Part shown: one piece after another, positions 33,840-45,545 of the stretch
Position numbering within the stretch: the stretch's first letter is position 1
Layout: every line of letters begins with the position of its first letter
Assembly: GCA_029204225.1 (NCBI GenBank)
Contig: CM055107.1
Span: 49,160,546 to 49,224,545, forward strand
Direction: 5' to 3'
Origin: Diphasiastrum complanatum
Lineage: Eukaryota > Streptophyta > Lycopodiopsida > Lycopodiales > Lycopodiaceae
DNA length: 64,000 nt
The notes under the pieces: generated by a model
Told to the model about the DNA's origin: nothing
Seen by the model: the letters and a program-made list of their open reading frames with translations, nothing else
Databases searched by the model: none
Translations under genes and position numbers: made by a program

Positions 33840-35124
33840 TATAGGGTTACATGTCCTTCACCTTTGCAATTTCCACACAAGGGTACATATCCAATCTGTT
33901 TCTTCGGTTTAGGGCATTCATTGGAATAATGTCCAGGTGTTCCACAATTAAAATAGGTAGGTATCTGCTTTGTCCTTTGGACATTGTTCTTCTACTGATT
34001 GGGTATATATTTCTACACTGGAATAAATTTTTTCACATGAGGTCTGTATGAAGGAGAGACTGGTGTAGTAGTAGTTCTCGGATTAGAAGCTTGTACTTCA
34101 TATATAGTCTCACTAGGATCTACCTCCATTAAATAAACCAGTTCGTTGTTAGAATTTCCTTCCTCATAGGAAACTTGCATTTTAGCTTTACATTCCAAAT
34201 AATGGTGACCTTCCTTATTGCACTTTGTACACCATGCATTTGACTTTCTTACTATATTGGGAGATTTTCTTTTATTCTTCGGTTGAAGAATATGAACTTT
34301 CAAATCCACAAATTTTCTTTCAAGTTTGGATACTTCCTTTTTCCATAAGGTCTACTATTTCCGATTGCTCTTCTTTGGATTTTTTGTTCATGTCTTATGG
34401 CATTTTGAAGTTCTCCTTGGAGATTCATCTTCACTCAAACTATCCGAATCCGAACTAGAACTTGATGATGAACTAGTCTCCGATCCTGGTCGTCTGAAGA
34501 ATATTTATTCATTTTCTTTTTAATAAACTCTTTCCTTGACCTTCGACTTCTCCATATCCGAGAAGTCTCATAATTCTCTGCCGTAGCAATCACATGCTCA
34601 AGGCTTTCCATAGGTCCATACCTGCAATATCGATCTATTCTTTTGGCTAATCCCCTCAAGAACCATTCAATCTTCATGGCTACTGGATATACTCCACTCA
34701 GTTGACCAATTAGTTTTTTGACCCTTCGAGTATACTTCCTTAGAGATTCTTTCTCTTTTTGCCTGATTGAATTCAATTGGGCAAGTATTCATGTTGAATA
34801 ACCAATTTTTCTTAATTGCTTCACGAATTGGGTTTTTAAATCTCCCCAAGTTGTTAACAGATCAGATTTGATCTGGCTGTACCATGTTCTGGCTTCTTTT
34901 CTGAGAAGTCCAGGTAATATTCTTAGTTTGTGAGCATCTAAAATTTCTCTATTGCTTGTTGCAATAGACTCAATTTGAGACACATAGCTATCTGCACCTT
35001 CTAAGGCTTTTCCCTTAAGATAATCATACCGGATTTTAGAAGAAGACAATCCTGGAGCAACCATATCTTCTTTATCTTTGTCGTCCCGATCAAGGGGTGG
35101 ATTGGGTGATTTTTCTTTTTCCAA
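33840..35124 (-). pseudogene. gag: Ty3/Gypsy-like gag with CCHC knuckles
   Basis: Reading from 35124 down, an N-terminal Glu/Lys/Asp-rich stretch leads to a Retrotrans_gag-like domain (LRILPGLLRKEARTWYSQIK, TWGDLKTQF) ending at 34789. The frame then shifts to 34776-34435 (KESLRKYTRRVKKLIGQLSG, helical). After another break, 34309-34013 holds the canonical knuckle CTKCNKEGHHYLEC. Beyond the stop, the same region encodes YFNCGTPGHYSNEC, where the first Cys is Tyr, and then CGNCKGEGH, which is cut off as the microsatellite begins. Gag would bind genomic RNA through these knuckles. At least three frameshifts or stops make it a pseudogene. No pol follows. Confidence 0.75.
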
Positions 35125-36449
35125 TTCACTTTCTGATGTGGAAGACTCCTTGTAATCAAGTCTTCTTCTTCGAGTATCTCAGTTTAATTCTCATTCATGT
35201 TCTCTGCGCCTTCGTCGTGCTTCTATTTTCTTTCTTTGTCTTTCCCTCCAATGTTGGTCTTTGAACATAAAAGTACATAAAGGTTGGATTTTGTAACTTT
35301 AACATTTAAAAGATCGAAAATCGATTTTACAAAAAAAAAAATTCATGGGTCGAAAATTGAATATTTTTGGACAAGTCCGTCGACTTTGGGTCGGATCGAA
35401 TTGGTTTGAATATTTTCGATCCAATAGAAATTCGATTCCTAACAAAAATTGATCGAAAGAAATTCAACACGTGGAGAGATGGTAATCCTTTCTTCACACG
35501 ATCTCGTGCATCAACAAGTGCGTACAGACAAGTGGTATTTTCATCTCATTATTGCTCATGTCTTTTGAGATATATTACGATTTTGTCAGAAAGACTGATT
35601 GCATGATATAAAATCTTCTAGGATTATCTTTCAATCAATAATCTTTTTCTTTATAAATCCATCAATTGATCTGCGAATCGTTAATACCTTCAACGTTTCA
35701 ATCTCAATCTTCTGCTCACAATGCTCTCTCTCTTGTTTCTATCAAAATGGCTGATTGTGGCTTAATCAGAGGCAGACGCATAATCAGAAGATGGGTAATA
35801 ATGTTGCCCCCAATATCGATGAAGACTCTGGTATTACCTCTAAATATTCTCCTCCTACTAATTACTTTTCCAACATGGAAGAGATGTTTTCTAAAGAAGT
35901 AGAACCAGAACAAAAAGAACCTAGTTCCAGAGAATACAATAATCCATTGGTTCGCAATCTTCTGGCGTTCAGAGTATTGACAATGTTGTTGATATTATGC
36001 ACACGTTTATACGTGTTCAGCTTGATTATGGCTCTGTATTACGGAACCCATTTGATGTAGAAATTTTGTTGTCAAAATTTTGCGTAGTATTATACTAAAG
36101 AAGACTCTGATGTTAACGCATCTTTGGATATGAATATTATTTCTGTTTATATTGCAACACGCTTGTTTCATGGATATGCATAATTCTCAATTGCTCTGAC
36201 AATATCTTGATAACAAGTCTTGTGACGCCCGTTTCAATGAAATTCTCCTTTAGTTTTTAGAAGATTTCCCAAGATCAAAATTTATTGTTCAAGTAGGAGA
36301 TTAAATCTCCTGAAATAGCCAACTTGTCCAAGGACTAATCTAAGCGAGTCTCTATCTTCAATGCTTCTAAGAAAATTTTCGCTGGACATCTTGAATCATA
36401 TTCCTTGAACCACAGAATAATAATTCCCACAGATTAATATCTCATTCTC
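35125..36449 (-). other. Probable retroelement leader, no gene seen
   Basis: Lies between a PBS-like site (36450-36466, minus) and the minus-strand gag, where a leader is expected. A 101-codon plus-strand frame (35755-36060) runs antisense and is not recognised. 35340-35460 resembles 37210-37330 (TCGATCCAATAGAAATTCG versus CCGATCCAGTGGAAATCCG). Confidence 0.4.
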
Positions 36450-36466
36450 CCTGATGGCACCAAAAT
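36450..36466 (-). promoter_or_regulatory. Possible primer-binding site (minus strand)
   Basis: On the minus strand TTTTGGTGCCATCAGGGA follows GATATGTCACGACA, with TGGTGCC resembling the TGGCGCC start of many Gypsy primer sites and the TGGTGCG of the element at 1253. An LTR would then end near 36475 and extend to higher coordinates, but I cannot define its other border. Confidence 0.4.
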
Positions 36467-36470
36467 TTGG

Positions 36471-38219
36471 CATATGTCGTGACATATCGAATTGTGTTTT
36501 AAGGTATTTAATGTAGTATATAAGATGTCGTTCCGCATAAAGAGATAATTAATGACATTATACTCATGGAAATTGTCATTCAATGTAAAAGATGGTTAAT
36601 TGATTATCAAGGGATATTTAGTTCAGGCATCCTGTATAGCCTTTTCATTATTAAATGATGATCTCATTAATACTGACAAAGATTTGTTAATGGTTCCCTC
36701 CAATAAATTGCCATGCATGACCATAATTTGATTGAGAGACTAACAGTCACTACACACACGACCATAATACCCACAAGTTTCAAAATTATGCTTCCTCCAG
36801 TTCTAACTCAGTAGCTAAGCACCCTGCAAAATGACTTAGGGAGTCAAACATCCCCTCTTATCCTACTTCTCATAATCTGACCGAAAGCACAATTACACTA
36901 TTATGAATCAATTTAGACGTATTCTTCAATATGGTTTGGATTTGAACTATCTCAATAGGCCATCAATCACTCTTTACCAAACATTCATCATTTACTTGAA
37001 AGTGACACAACTTACATATCTATCCAGACTCTGGAAAAAAAGTGAGCAACAAACACATTCAATCGTTTAAAGAGCAAATATCCACAATCACTCATACACA
37101 TAAGCGCCAAAGTATTTGCTTACAGAACTATCCTTATTAAAATCAGGTGTACAGCAGCTCTTTATAGTCTTGCGACTATAGATAACCATTTAACTATCAT
37201 AACTACTGTAACTACTATTCTCGGATTTGGATAATTTTTGGACCTTGGATCGGATCGGATCGGGTCTAAAAATTCCGATCCAGTGGAAATCCGATCCTTA
37301 GTAAAAATCCGATCTAGTCAAGAGTCCAAAATACTAAAACTTCCAAAAAACTTAAACTATTCATTACTTCGGAAAAGCAACTATATATAATCAAAGTTTT
37401 AAATAAATAAAAACTTAAAAACTGGTCATGTGACTAAATCATGTCATCACATGCACATATTCCGATAGCTATTCTGATGGCTAATTTTCTATTCATCAGA
37501 TGATTTAGCGTGTTGTGCTTTGTTGTAGATCAACATATTTTGTTGTACTAGATTTTCAGCTGGTCGGAGTGGTAATCGGAATACGCGGATTTCTTTGATT
37601 CAGTTTAGCGTCTCCAATTTTGATGGCTTCCGAAGCCAATTTATTTTAAGTAGTAGATCCAAGATCTTTTATAGTATCTATATTAGTGTATTTGCTGTAG
37701 ATCCAAATATATTGTTGCAGATTTAGATTTCTTGAAGGTCGGAATAGGCGGATCTCTTTGATTGAATATATCGTCGCCTATTCTGATAGCTATTTCGAAG
37801 CTAGTTCATTTCAGTATATTGTAGGTCCAAGTTTTTGCATAGTATCTATATTAGTTTTATTCAATATAGACCCAGATCGAGTACATTTTTTAGATCTACG
37901 CATCTTTGTTATTTTTTATGTAGATTTAGTTTTTGCTTTGAGGGGATTAGGTTTTTTCGGATTTTTTTTGCAAAAGTTTAGATTGTTGCAAGAATCTTTT
38001 TTGTGGTAATATACTTGAGAGCTTCACTATTGGTTTTTGTTTTGCTAGTTTGTTTGATGATTTCTAGGCCGATGACCATTAGAGCAGTTGAGATGCACAT
38101 TCAGTAGCAGATCCCAGGTATTGACAGGGTTGAAATGGAAGTCGAAATGCATGATGCTATTTTCAACAATATACCAATGTCTATTCTTACGTTTGTTCCA
38201 ACCTTAAGGCTTTTTTTTT
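36471..38219. other. Spacer, possible LTR body, tandem repeat inside
   Basis: No gene is visible. 37210-37330 is rich in GATCGGATC words. 37560-37736 and 37737-37900 form a degenerate head-to-tail repeat (AGTATCTATATTAGT and TAGATCCAA words in register). An 83-codon frame at 37758-38009 lies in the second unit and looks like chance. Confidence 0.45.
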
Positions 38220-40699
38220 TTATAAAAGCCGAATGAGAAACACCATCACCAGAAAATTGGGCACTACAAGTATCAAATATCACACTAGGACAATGGGCCA
38301 CGGTACCAAAATGGGCAAAACCTTCATACTTAAGGAAGTACCTAAATGCATAAGGGCCACCCAAAGATCAATTATCAAGAAGGACCAGAAAAATGTCAAA
38401 GACCGTCTGAATTTAAGAGGATGCCGACAAAATGTAAAGTACCGGGCATAAGACCTTGACTCATGTTTACAAATGGGAAATTTCTATTGGATGAGAACAT
38501 TGACCCACATGGGCCATGTCCTTTGGTCACGTATGCCCATGTGGCCCTATCTACACTCTTCAATGCCATTTCAGAGTCCACATGGCACAAAGCCAAAAAG
38601 TCTTAATGAACACTTGAAAATGAAATGTTGAATGGTCAAAGGGTAGGATGAAATGAAAAATCGAAAGGTTGGGGCGTCATCCGTTGACAGATATACATGC
38701 ATGGCCAGCCTCATGCAAAAGAAACCAGATTGAGAACCAATTCTGTTTTTTCATATCATTATGCTTTCATGTTTGTTTTATTGCGTAGCCTTGCAGAGGT
38801 GCGATGGTGATATTCCTTCTTTACGTAATTTGTTGAGGGTGATGGAGACCAACTTTTCTTTCATGAGAGCCGAAAGGATCGTGGAACTGATCGTTGTGTT
38901 TGAGAATTTCTTGAGTATCTGTCAAAATCACTATCGCGGAGCTAACACATATCAAAGATGGAGAGTGTGGAGTAACGTTAGTATTGTTGAATATCATGTT
39001 TCCGAGAGTATTGATCACCCATGTACGTAAGAGCTTCAGGGGAATGGTACTTTGATTATGAGAACGATGGATTAACGGTTAAGTCTACTCCTGCTCAAGA
39101 GCTGGTATGGGCAGAGTCTCAGAGCTCCAAATTTTGATTGACCAGCGTTGCTACATTAACTACTTTGATTAAGATTTTTGGAGGCTACATACTGAGCGAT
39201 TGATACAGATCATGATCACTGACGGACGGGATAGGGAGAGAAATCCTAGCTGACAACATGAGCATCCTCTGAACGTGCGTTGACTCACAAAAGTATCATC
39301 TTGTTGCTCTCTATCCTCCATGAAAGATTTGAGGCATTCCATTGCTACTGCTGTAGTTGAGAACTAACGTCGTTGACCATCCTCATAGTGCGAATACCAC
39401 TTAGTTTTTAGTAAAGTTTCAGTTTATGGTGCGATCATTTGAAGAGACCATTGTTTCAGTACCTACATGAGCATGATTGCGTTAAGCAGCACCTATCGGG
39501 CCTAAGTAGACATCACTACGTTGATGTGTAACTGAGAGATTACCTTCAATCGATCTCTATGGGAGTGCTCACCGTGCATTTAAGCAGTTGTATTATGAAT
39601 ATTGGTCTAACTGATCTTACATCACGTTTGAAGTATGGATTCTCAGTATACTTTTATCTGTCTCTATATAGTGATGAGATAACTAATTTCATAATGAATC
39701 CTATCAAAGCACTAGGATTGGTTTGAGCAAATGTTAACTCCATCACTGATATGGGGACCCATTGAGAATGTACGTCTGATTATCGTGGAAGAGCTATCAT
39801 TGAGCTAGAGCTGTCATTGCTGTCTGCTATGGAGCAATCGAAGGATGTTGTCTCTGTTGCTTTGTCGATAGAAACTTGCTAAACACAGTTTGTAGAAGAC
39901 TGATGAGGAAGCTGATATCTAGCTGTCCATGAACTGCATGAGCTCACTTTGGATCCTGCACGACTATCAGTCATTCTAGCAACCAGTCTGCACTTAGGAG
40001 CAACACTTCTTGGTGTCTACAAGGTGAACTCCAGCAACACTACACTCTCCCGGAAGCCTAACCTTTGCATGATTGTTCTCTTATTTCCTGCGGGCTGGCG
40101 CTGGAGGAGACCTGAGAAGAGAACCTCACATGTAAGTTTCCTCATTTTGTTCTCACACTCTGCTACCTGCTTATTCAATCTGTGATAGATGATGCAATTG
40201 TGTATGTCATAGATGTCGCAGCAGTGATTACAGCTTCATATTGAAAAATCTTTAATGCATACTGTTTTCTTCCATGTCTTCATAAAAAAAGATGATAGCA
40301 TGCTAAAAGAACTCGTAGATAGTGTATTGTTATGTCTCAGGAGAAAGTTAAATGCAGGATAGTTGTGATTTGAGGTGATGATAGTTTTAGACTCTACCAG
40401 GATTGCTAGTTTGCTCAGAATGATTGCTTTTTGTCTAAATGCATGGAGAAAACCTTTAAGGAATGTTGCTTGAGTGAATGTGATGAGTGAATTAAGCAAG
40501 TCATCCTCGTCTCCTTGGAACAAAGGAGTGAGGTTAAGCTCACTCTAGTTGGAACACACTACATGAGTTAAGAACAAACCTATTGTCGATTTTCATCTAG
40601 AACCACAATAGTCAAGATAACCCGTTGGAACACACGGTTCTTGACTACTCACTATCAGCCATCTAGAAACCAAGAAGGTTTGGGAATTGCACGCTACAC

Positions 40700-41775
40700 T
40701 TGAACAACTCCCATGACTATTTAGATGGAAGGGGTGTACTTAACGAATACTTTGGGAAAGGGTCATATAATACAGCCATGATTCACTACCTAATGACAAT
40801 AAGCATCGAGAATGTTTCGTCCAAGCCCTCCCTAGGTCCTAATATTCTGTACACTGCTACACCTTATTTGTATATCACCGTCCTTACAGGCCTGAAAATA
40901 ATGTACCAACAACGGATTGTGTCCATCTTTAGTGCTACTAGATTAGCAGAGATCCTAGCAACTCCAGAGCCCTGCATATTACCACTGCTAGATTATGGTA
41001 GGACTAGGGATGTTTGTATTCTGATCCTCTTCTAGAAATGTTAGAAGCCCACACATGCATAGAGGTTTATGTGAATGATTATTGATTGAGGAGTGTTAGT
41101 TATATTGAGAGCTTGACATGTCAGAGAAGCAGTCAACTATTATATGGCCTACACCTCGAACCCAAGGAGGTATTGCCCCGTAGTCAAAATAATTGGATGG
41201 GCTTCACTAGAACCGATATCATTAGACACCACCATTGGAATTGTAAGGGCTGGGGATTTAGCCATTGAAGTTGATAATGAGGGATTTAGAGTCAAAACAT
41301 CCATGTACATCAGAATGAACGACTCATGGGTCCTGGTAGCAACACGCTCCATAGAACTTCAAAGTGCTACTAGGACGAGATCTGGGCCTGGATTGTTATG
41401 ACTGGGTTAGGATTGCGAGAGCTACCTCTACCAGGTGACTTCTGCCAGTTGAGTAGTAATGTAAGGGTTTATCATTATTTATATTCCAGGGATTTCCATA
41501 GACATCTCCTAGCTGGAGATAGATTGTTCAGAGTTAGACATAATGCAAACTGTAGTTCCCTTGTAGTGTATGAGTTGAGTGAAGATTCTACGTGGAAAGA
41601 GTTAGGAGGATCATTTACCCAATATACTGAATTGCATCTAGGGCTTCCCGATCCATTGCCAGAGTATGTGTTAGAGAACTTAAATGATATCATCAAGGAT
41701 TCTGGAAGAGATCCTCGACAAGAATACGAGGAGGAGGTAGCTCTGGAACTTCGCAAGCGAGCAAGATATCATTAG
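40700..41775 (+). CDS. LTR-borne ORF series, copy 3
   Basis: Three frames follow each other: 40700-41035 (111 aa, GKGSYNTAMIHYLMTISIEN), 41144-41401 (85 aa, beta-rich, IRMNDSWVLVATRSIELQS) and 41398-41775 (125 aa). In copies 1 and 2 the first is split by one extra base (CCTCCCATAGG against CCTCCCTAGG). I do not recognise any of them. The run of consistent open frames suggests a former coding sequence carried in the LTR, but stops separate the pieces, so a present-day protein is doubtful. Confidence 0.3.
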
Positions 41776-41798
41776 AGCAAGTCGTGAGTTTCAAGAAG

Positions 41799-42176
41799 CA
41801 TTAGAGGAGTTCTAAATCCAAAAAAGACCCTTTGTAAAGATTCTTTTTATATTTTTTCTCAATTTTTTCTTACACATGGACCAATCAAAACACTCAAATT
41901 TGAAATCTACGTAACGTAACTTTTTGAGTCTACATTTTAATTCCACACTGAAAATGGCATAACTTTTTAGTGGTAAGTCCGAATTTAGCGGAGTTTGGTG
42001 TATTGGAAAGCGCTCTACAAGAACTTTCCAGTGATATGTTAGATGACATACTTCTGAGCTACGATGAAAAAGTTATGGCAAGTCAAAAGTATTGGGGTTA
42101 TAATATTTTAATAATATAAACTACATCTTGCACGAATTCTTTAAGTGTCTTTTTGGAGCTCAAAACTCCTCTAATG
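41799..42176. mobile_element. MITE-like insertion, 378 bp
   Basis: Terminal inverted repeats are CATTAGAGGAGTT at 41799-41811 and AACTCCTCTAATG at 42164-42176, a perfect 13 bp. Similarity continues inward for about 40 bp (TCCAAAAA then GAC and CTT words in both). Copy 2 of the host LTR has the empty site at 11341 (CAAGAAG joined to ACTGAGG), which fixes both borders. No target-site duplication is evident against that empty site. It has no coding capacity. Confidence 0.8.
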
Positions 42177-42418
42177 ACTGAGGAAGTGAGTATAACCCTT
42201 TATAGGCTATGTCTCTAGAGGCCTGGAAAACCTCTATTAGCTATAGAGGTATGGCTTGGTCAATAGAACATGTCAGAGATCCCCTAGTTAGCTTTGTGTT
42301 TGAGACGTGTACGACCATTCTCGTAATAGCACGACACTAAACACATAGTGGTGCTGTATCCTGTTATGTGTTTTTCCCTTAGCTTTGATCCCCTGAGTGG
42401 GAAATGCCATAACATTTT

Positions 42419-43140
42419 TGGTGCATCTACCAGGAGTGGCTTGATAAGGGACTATTGTTTCGAAAGTAGTTATCATACAAATGGAATGTCCTAAGAATTT
42501 GCTAAATTGAATGAGTACGTTGTTTAGACCGTCAGCCGCACACGTAACATTTTTGGTGCGTCTGTCGGGAGTGGCTTGATAAGGGAATATTGCTTGAAGC
42601 GTAGTGATACTATCAATGGTCTACAAATTTCATGTGTCTGTGAGTGCAAGTGTTGAGAATGATTCTATTGTTTAGACCGTCAGACGCACACGTAACCTTT
42701 TTGGTGCGTCTGTCGGGAGTGGCTTGATCAGGGAATATTGCTTGAAGGGTAGTCATACTATCAATGGTCTAAAAATTTCATGTGTCGGAGATCGCAAGTG
42801 TTGCGAATGATTTTGTTGTTTAGACCGTCAGACGCACACGTAACATTTTTGGTGCATCTTGGAAGTGGTCATTGATTGCTTGGAAGAAGGTTGTTGTCTC
42901 TCTAAGAAATGAGATCATTATCTATTGTTGTGAGAAGTGATTTGGATTGTCTAGAAACACCGTACTGCTTGAAGATAGACCATTTTGAGGAATTATCCAT
43001 TGGGGAAGATCTTTTCTTCATTGTATCGATGAACTGAGATAGATTGAAAGATGCAAATCAATTACTCGTATTAGCTCTGAAATAGGCTCCAAGACTAGAA
43101 GAAAAACTTTGTGTTGTTAGGTGCTTATTGTCTTTCCACT
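42419..43140 (+). repeat. Primer-binding-like tandem array and leader, copy 3
   Basis: Same arrangement as 1253-1980: GTGC at 42421, 42556, 42704 and 42852, with CCGTCAGACGCAC inverted partners. The fourth unit is shortened (GTGCATCTT). Homology to copy 1 stops abruptly at 43140 after CTTTCCAC. Confidence 0.7.
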
Positions 43141-43494
43141 AAACCCATATAGGTTTGCTGCAGTCCATATTGGTGGTATACACTTTAATCATGACTAGTA
43201 TTCAAAATTATTACGACTAGTATTCACAATAATTATGATCAATATCTAATTTATTACCTTTACAATATTCGCGAGTTTGGATAATTTTCTCCAACCATCA
43301 ATCATGTAATCTTCCAGACGCATCTCTTAAAAGTCAATCAAATCTTCATCCAATATATGGAAGACATTTTGTATATATCATGCAAAACAAGACACTATTA
43401 GATACAATAAATATATTTTGACAAAGAAATTACCAAAATATATTCTCAATTGTCATATTTGATCATTCAAGCATGCGAGAGCACAATACGAAGG
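43141..43494. other. Spacer, nothing recognised
   Basis: AT-rich sequence between the end of copy-3 homology and the inverted duplication arm. No feature supported. Confidence 0.3.
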
Positions 43495-44383
43495 AGAAAA
43501 AACTAGAACATGTGAAATCAAGCATGCATCATCTTTTAAGTCTCCTACTCACATACATGATTACTATAATCTCGATGTTCACAATTAAGCATGCAATAGC
43601 CAATTAAATTTGTTTTTTGTTCTCTCTATGCATGCATGCTATGTTATTTTTTGCATGTAATAAATTGATCCAAGAAAGCATACTACATTTCAACACACTA
43701 AACAACATGTTTGCAATTTTCAAAACATGTGAGATCCCTGTATTTGGAAATGATAAGAGGTTTTTACATGAACTCATACGGGAACAAAATCAAAGAAAAC
43801 TTACATGTGCAAAATTTGAGATTTCAACATTTGGAAGACTTCACTTGGAATGCCTAACATCCAAGCCCTAGCTTTAAAACCCCTAACAGCCAAGCCAAGC
43901 CATAAAAGTTTAGACCGCCATCACATTTTGGCCATCAATGTTGACTTTCTTTTAATGCCAACCTCAAAAAATAGTTACATAGTAACACCTTTGCAAAGCA
44001 AGGCCAAAAATTGCAACTTTTCAGGATTTTTAAAAATTGGTCACTAAATTTTATTTTCCTAGAAATTTTCCAATCAATTCAAGATCTCAATTTGAATTTC
44101 CTCGATACAAATCTCATAGGAACTATTGGATTAAGATTAGGATACATGTGCATGCAACCCAAGGTAAGATAACTAGGGACTTGAATCTGAATATAAGTAG
44201 TTTTCAAAATCTCCTCATTGGTAATTTTCAAAAGGTGTTGAAAAAAAATCAAAACACCTCAAATACATCAAATAAAAATCAGCAACATTTGCATAAGAAA
44301 GTCGACTAGAAAGCAACAACTATATGAACTATCATATCCTACATCCTTACAATGTGTTTCACAAAAAAAATCAACACATTGAT
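43495..44383 (-). repeat. Right arm of the 31-kb-spaced inverted duplication
   Basis: Reverse complement of 11742-12875, without the 250-bp internal tandem duplication present there. Divergence is clear but alignment is continuous. Frames on the plus strand (43617-43871, 43850-44047, 44037-44309) have no recognisable similarity. Confidence 0.6.
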
Positions 44384-44559
44384 GCGCTAGTAGAATGAAA
44401 TACCTTGACCTATACATGAGCTTGCATGTAGATTCCTTTTCTGGTTGCTTGGTTGTTGGAAGGACAAAGGTTTTTACAAGTGCTGCTGGAATTGAAATCC
44501 GTTCAACAACATATGCAGATCTCCAGTCCCATGACCTCCATCTTACTCAAAAACTCACG

Positions 44560-44990
44560 TTTCAGGCTCTAAAACAACCTCCTTTTTTTCCAAAATTAAA
44601 TATTGACTTATAAATAGTATCTATATTTTGATACAATTGCTTGAGTGTACACACAATATACATTTTTTGCAGTATACTTAAAATCAATTGATTGACAACA
44701 AACAAGCATAGACATCTTGAAGGCAAAAAAGAAATGTACATGCCGACATTGTTGGGAAAAAACAAATCTATCTCTTTGATCCGTCCAAAACTTTGTGGAG
44801 TCATGACAAAATAACCATTCTCATCTTTCTTGACAGTTGCATTGGGACCATTGCAAATAACTTTGAACCAAAATATGAAAAAGTTGAATCCCCTAATTCC
44901 AGCTTCGAGGATGTCATTGATTGTCCCACAAAATCAAGTTAAGAAGAGAGTAAATTGGTGTTAGCCGTACTTGCTCAACCTGCATGGGTA
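44560..44990 (-). pseudogene. CACTA TNP2-like fragment
   Basis: The minus-strand frame from about 44888 reads WFKVICNGPNATVKKDENGY, then FVMTPQSFGRIKEIDLFF. This resembles the TNP2 segment just before the conserved C-terminal block, where a YYG.I.EI.EL.Y pattern occurs (family knowledge). It lies upstream, on the minus strand, of the segment shared with 11742-12875, whereas the WYVVQVKPR fragment lies downstream of that segment in the other copy. That order fits one gene with the shared segment as an intron. Weak single-domain evidence. Confidence 0.3.
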
Positions 44991-45019
44991 AAATTTGCTA
45001 TGACTCTACACACAACAAC

Positions 45020-45545
45020 AAATAACTGTTGTTTGCCACGCTCATAGCCATGCAAACAACACATGATGCATTGCAGACCAATTTGGTTTCACGTGGCAAA
45101 TCGCGTGGCTATGGCATGGCAACAAGCGTGGCAATGGCCACGTCGCACAACCACATGTGGCTAAGCCACACAAGTACAAAATCCAGCACCAACATTCCCT
45201 CTCGGTGGCAGATTGTTTAAAATTCAAATGCGTGGCACAGCCACGCAGGGCACAACCACGCCAAGTCTAACGAAGAAATTATTGTTGGATTAAATAGCCG
45301 TGGCACTACCACGCATGGCAGTGTCACGCAAATTCTTGGAATTTCGCCACGCGTGGCAATATTCCAGGGACAGTGAGTTTTTATTGCCATGCATGGCAAA
45401 AAAGAAAATAGGTGCGTGGCAGTGCCACGTGTGGTAGTGCCACGCCATTTCATTTTTTGTCCATGCGTGGCAATGAAAAAATCTCAGTCCCTGGAATATT
45501 GCCACGCGTGCCAGGCAAAATGAAAGGGCATGGCATTGCCACGTA
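45020..45545. repeat. Dense GTGGC/GCCAC palindrome cluster
   Basis: By eye about 19 GTGGC or GCCAC words in 525 bp, many arranged as palindromes or near palindromes (GCCACGCGTGGC, GTGGCACAGCCAC, GTGGCAGTGCCAC). The overlapping minus-strand frames are low-complexity (CHAW, RGTTTRGTA repeats) and reflect the DNA repeats, not a protein. It is related to the smaller cluster at 14040-14400 and includes the long hairpin at 45346-45512. Confidence 0.75.
45346..45512. repeat. 167-bp imperfect foldback (hairpin)
   Basis: The left arm from 45346 (CGCGTGGCAATATTCCAGGG) is mirrored by the right arm ending at 45512 (CCCTGGAATATTGCCACGCG). The pairing continues inward through ATTGCCATGCATGG / CCATGCGTGGCAAT to an apex near CCACGTGTGG. 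Arms are about 80 bp and roughly 85 percent complementary by eye. Confidence 0.75.

Larger units (their letters stand above)
38220..42414 (+). mobile_element. Long LTR, copy 3, with MITE insertion
   Basis: The most complete copy of the LTR family seen at 1-1248 and 8875-11580. The right border is set at CA 42413-42414, followed by the primer-binding-like array. The left border is no earlier than about 38220, where homology to copy 2 starts. It carries two blocks absent from copy 2 (about 38320-38915 and 39529-40115) and a 378-bp MITE. Homology to copy 1 continues past the LTR to 43140, so this is a 5' LTR plus leader whose body has been lost or replaced. Confidence 0.7.

Noticed and set aside
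45217-45505. Minus-strand frames with CHAW and RGTTTRGTA repeats
   Set aside because: Both overlapping frames reflect the same GTGGC/GCCAC DNA repeats; a real protein would use only one frame.
45020-45545. Regularly repeated short motifs considered as a CRISPR array
   Set aside because: No constant repeat-spacer periodicity, motifs vary in orientation, and the setting is a plant nuclear genome.
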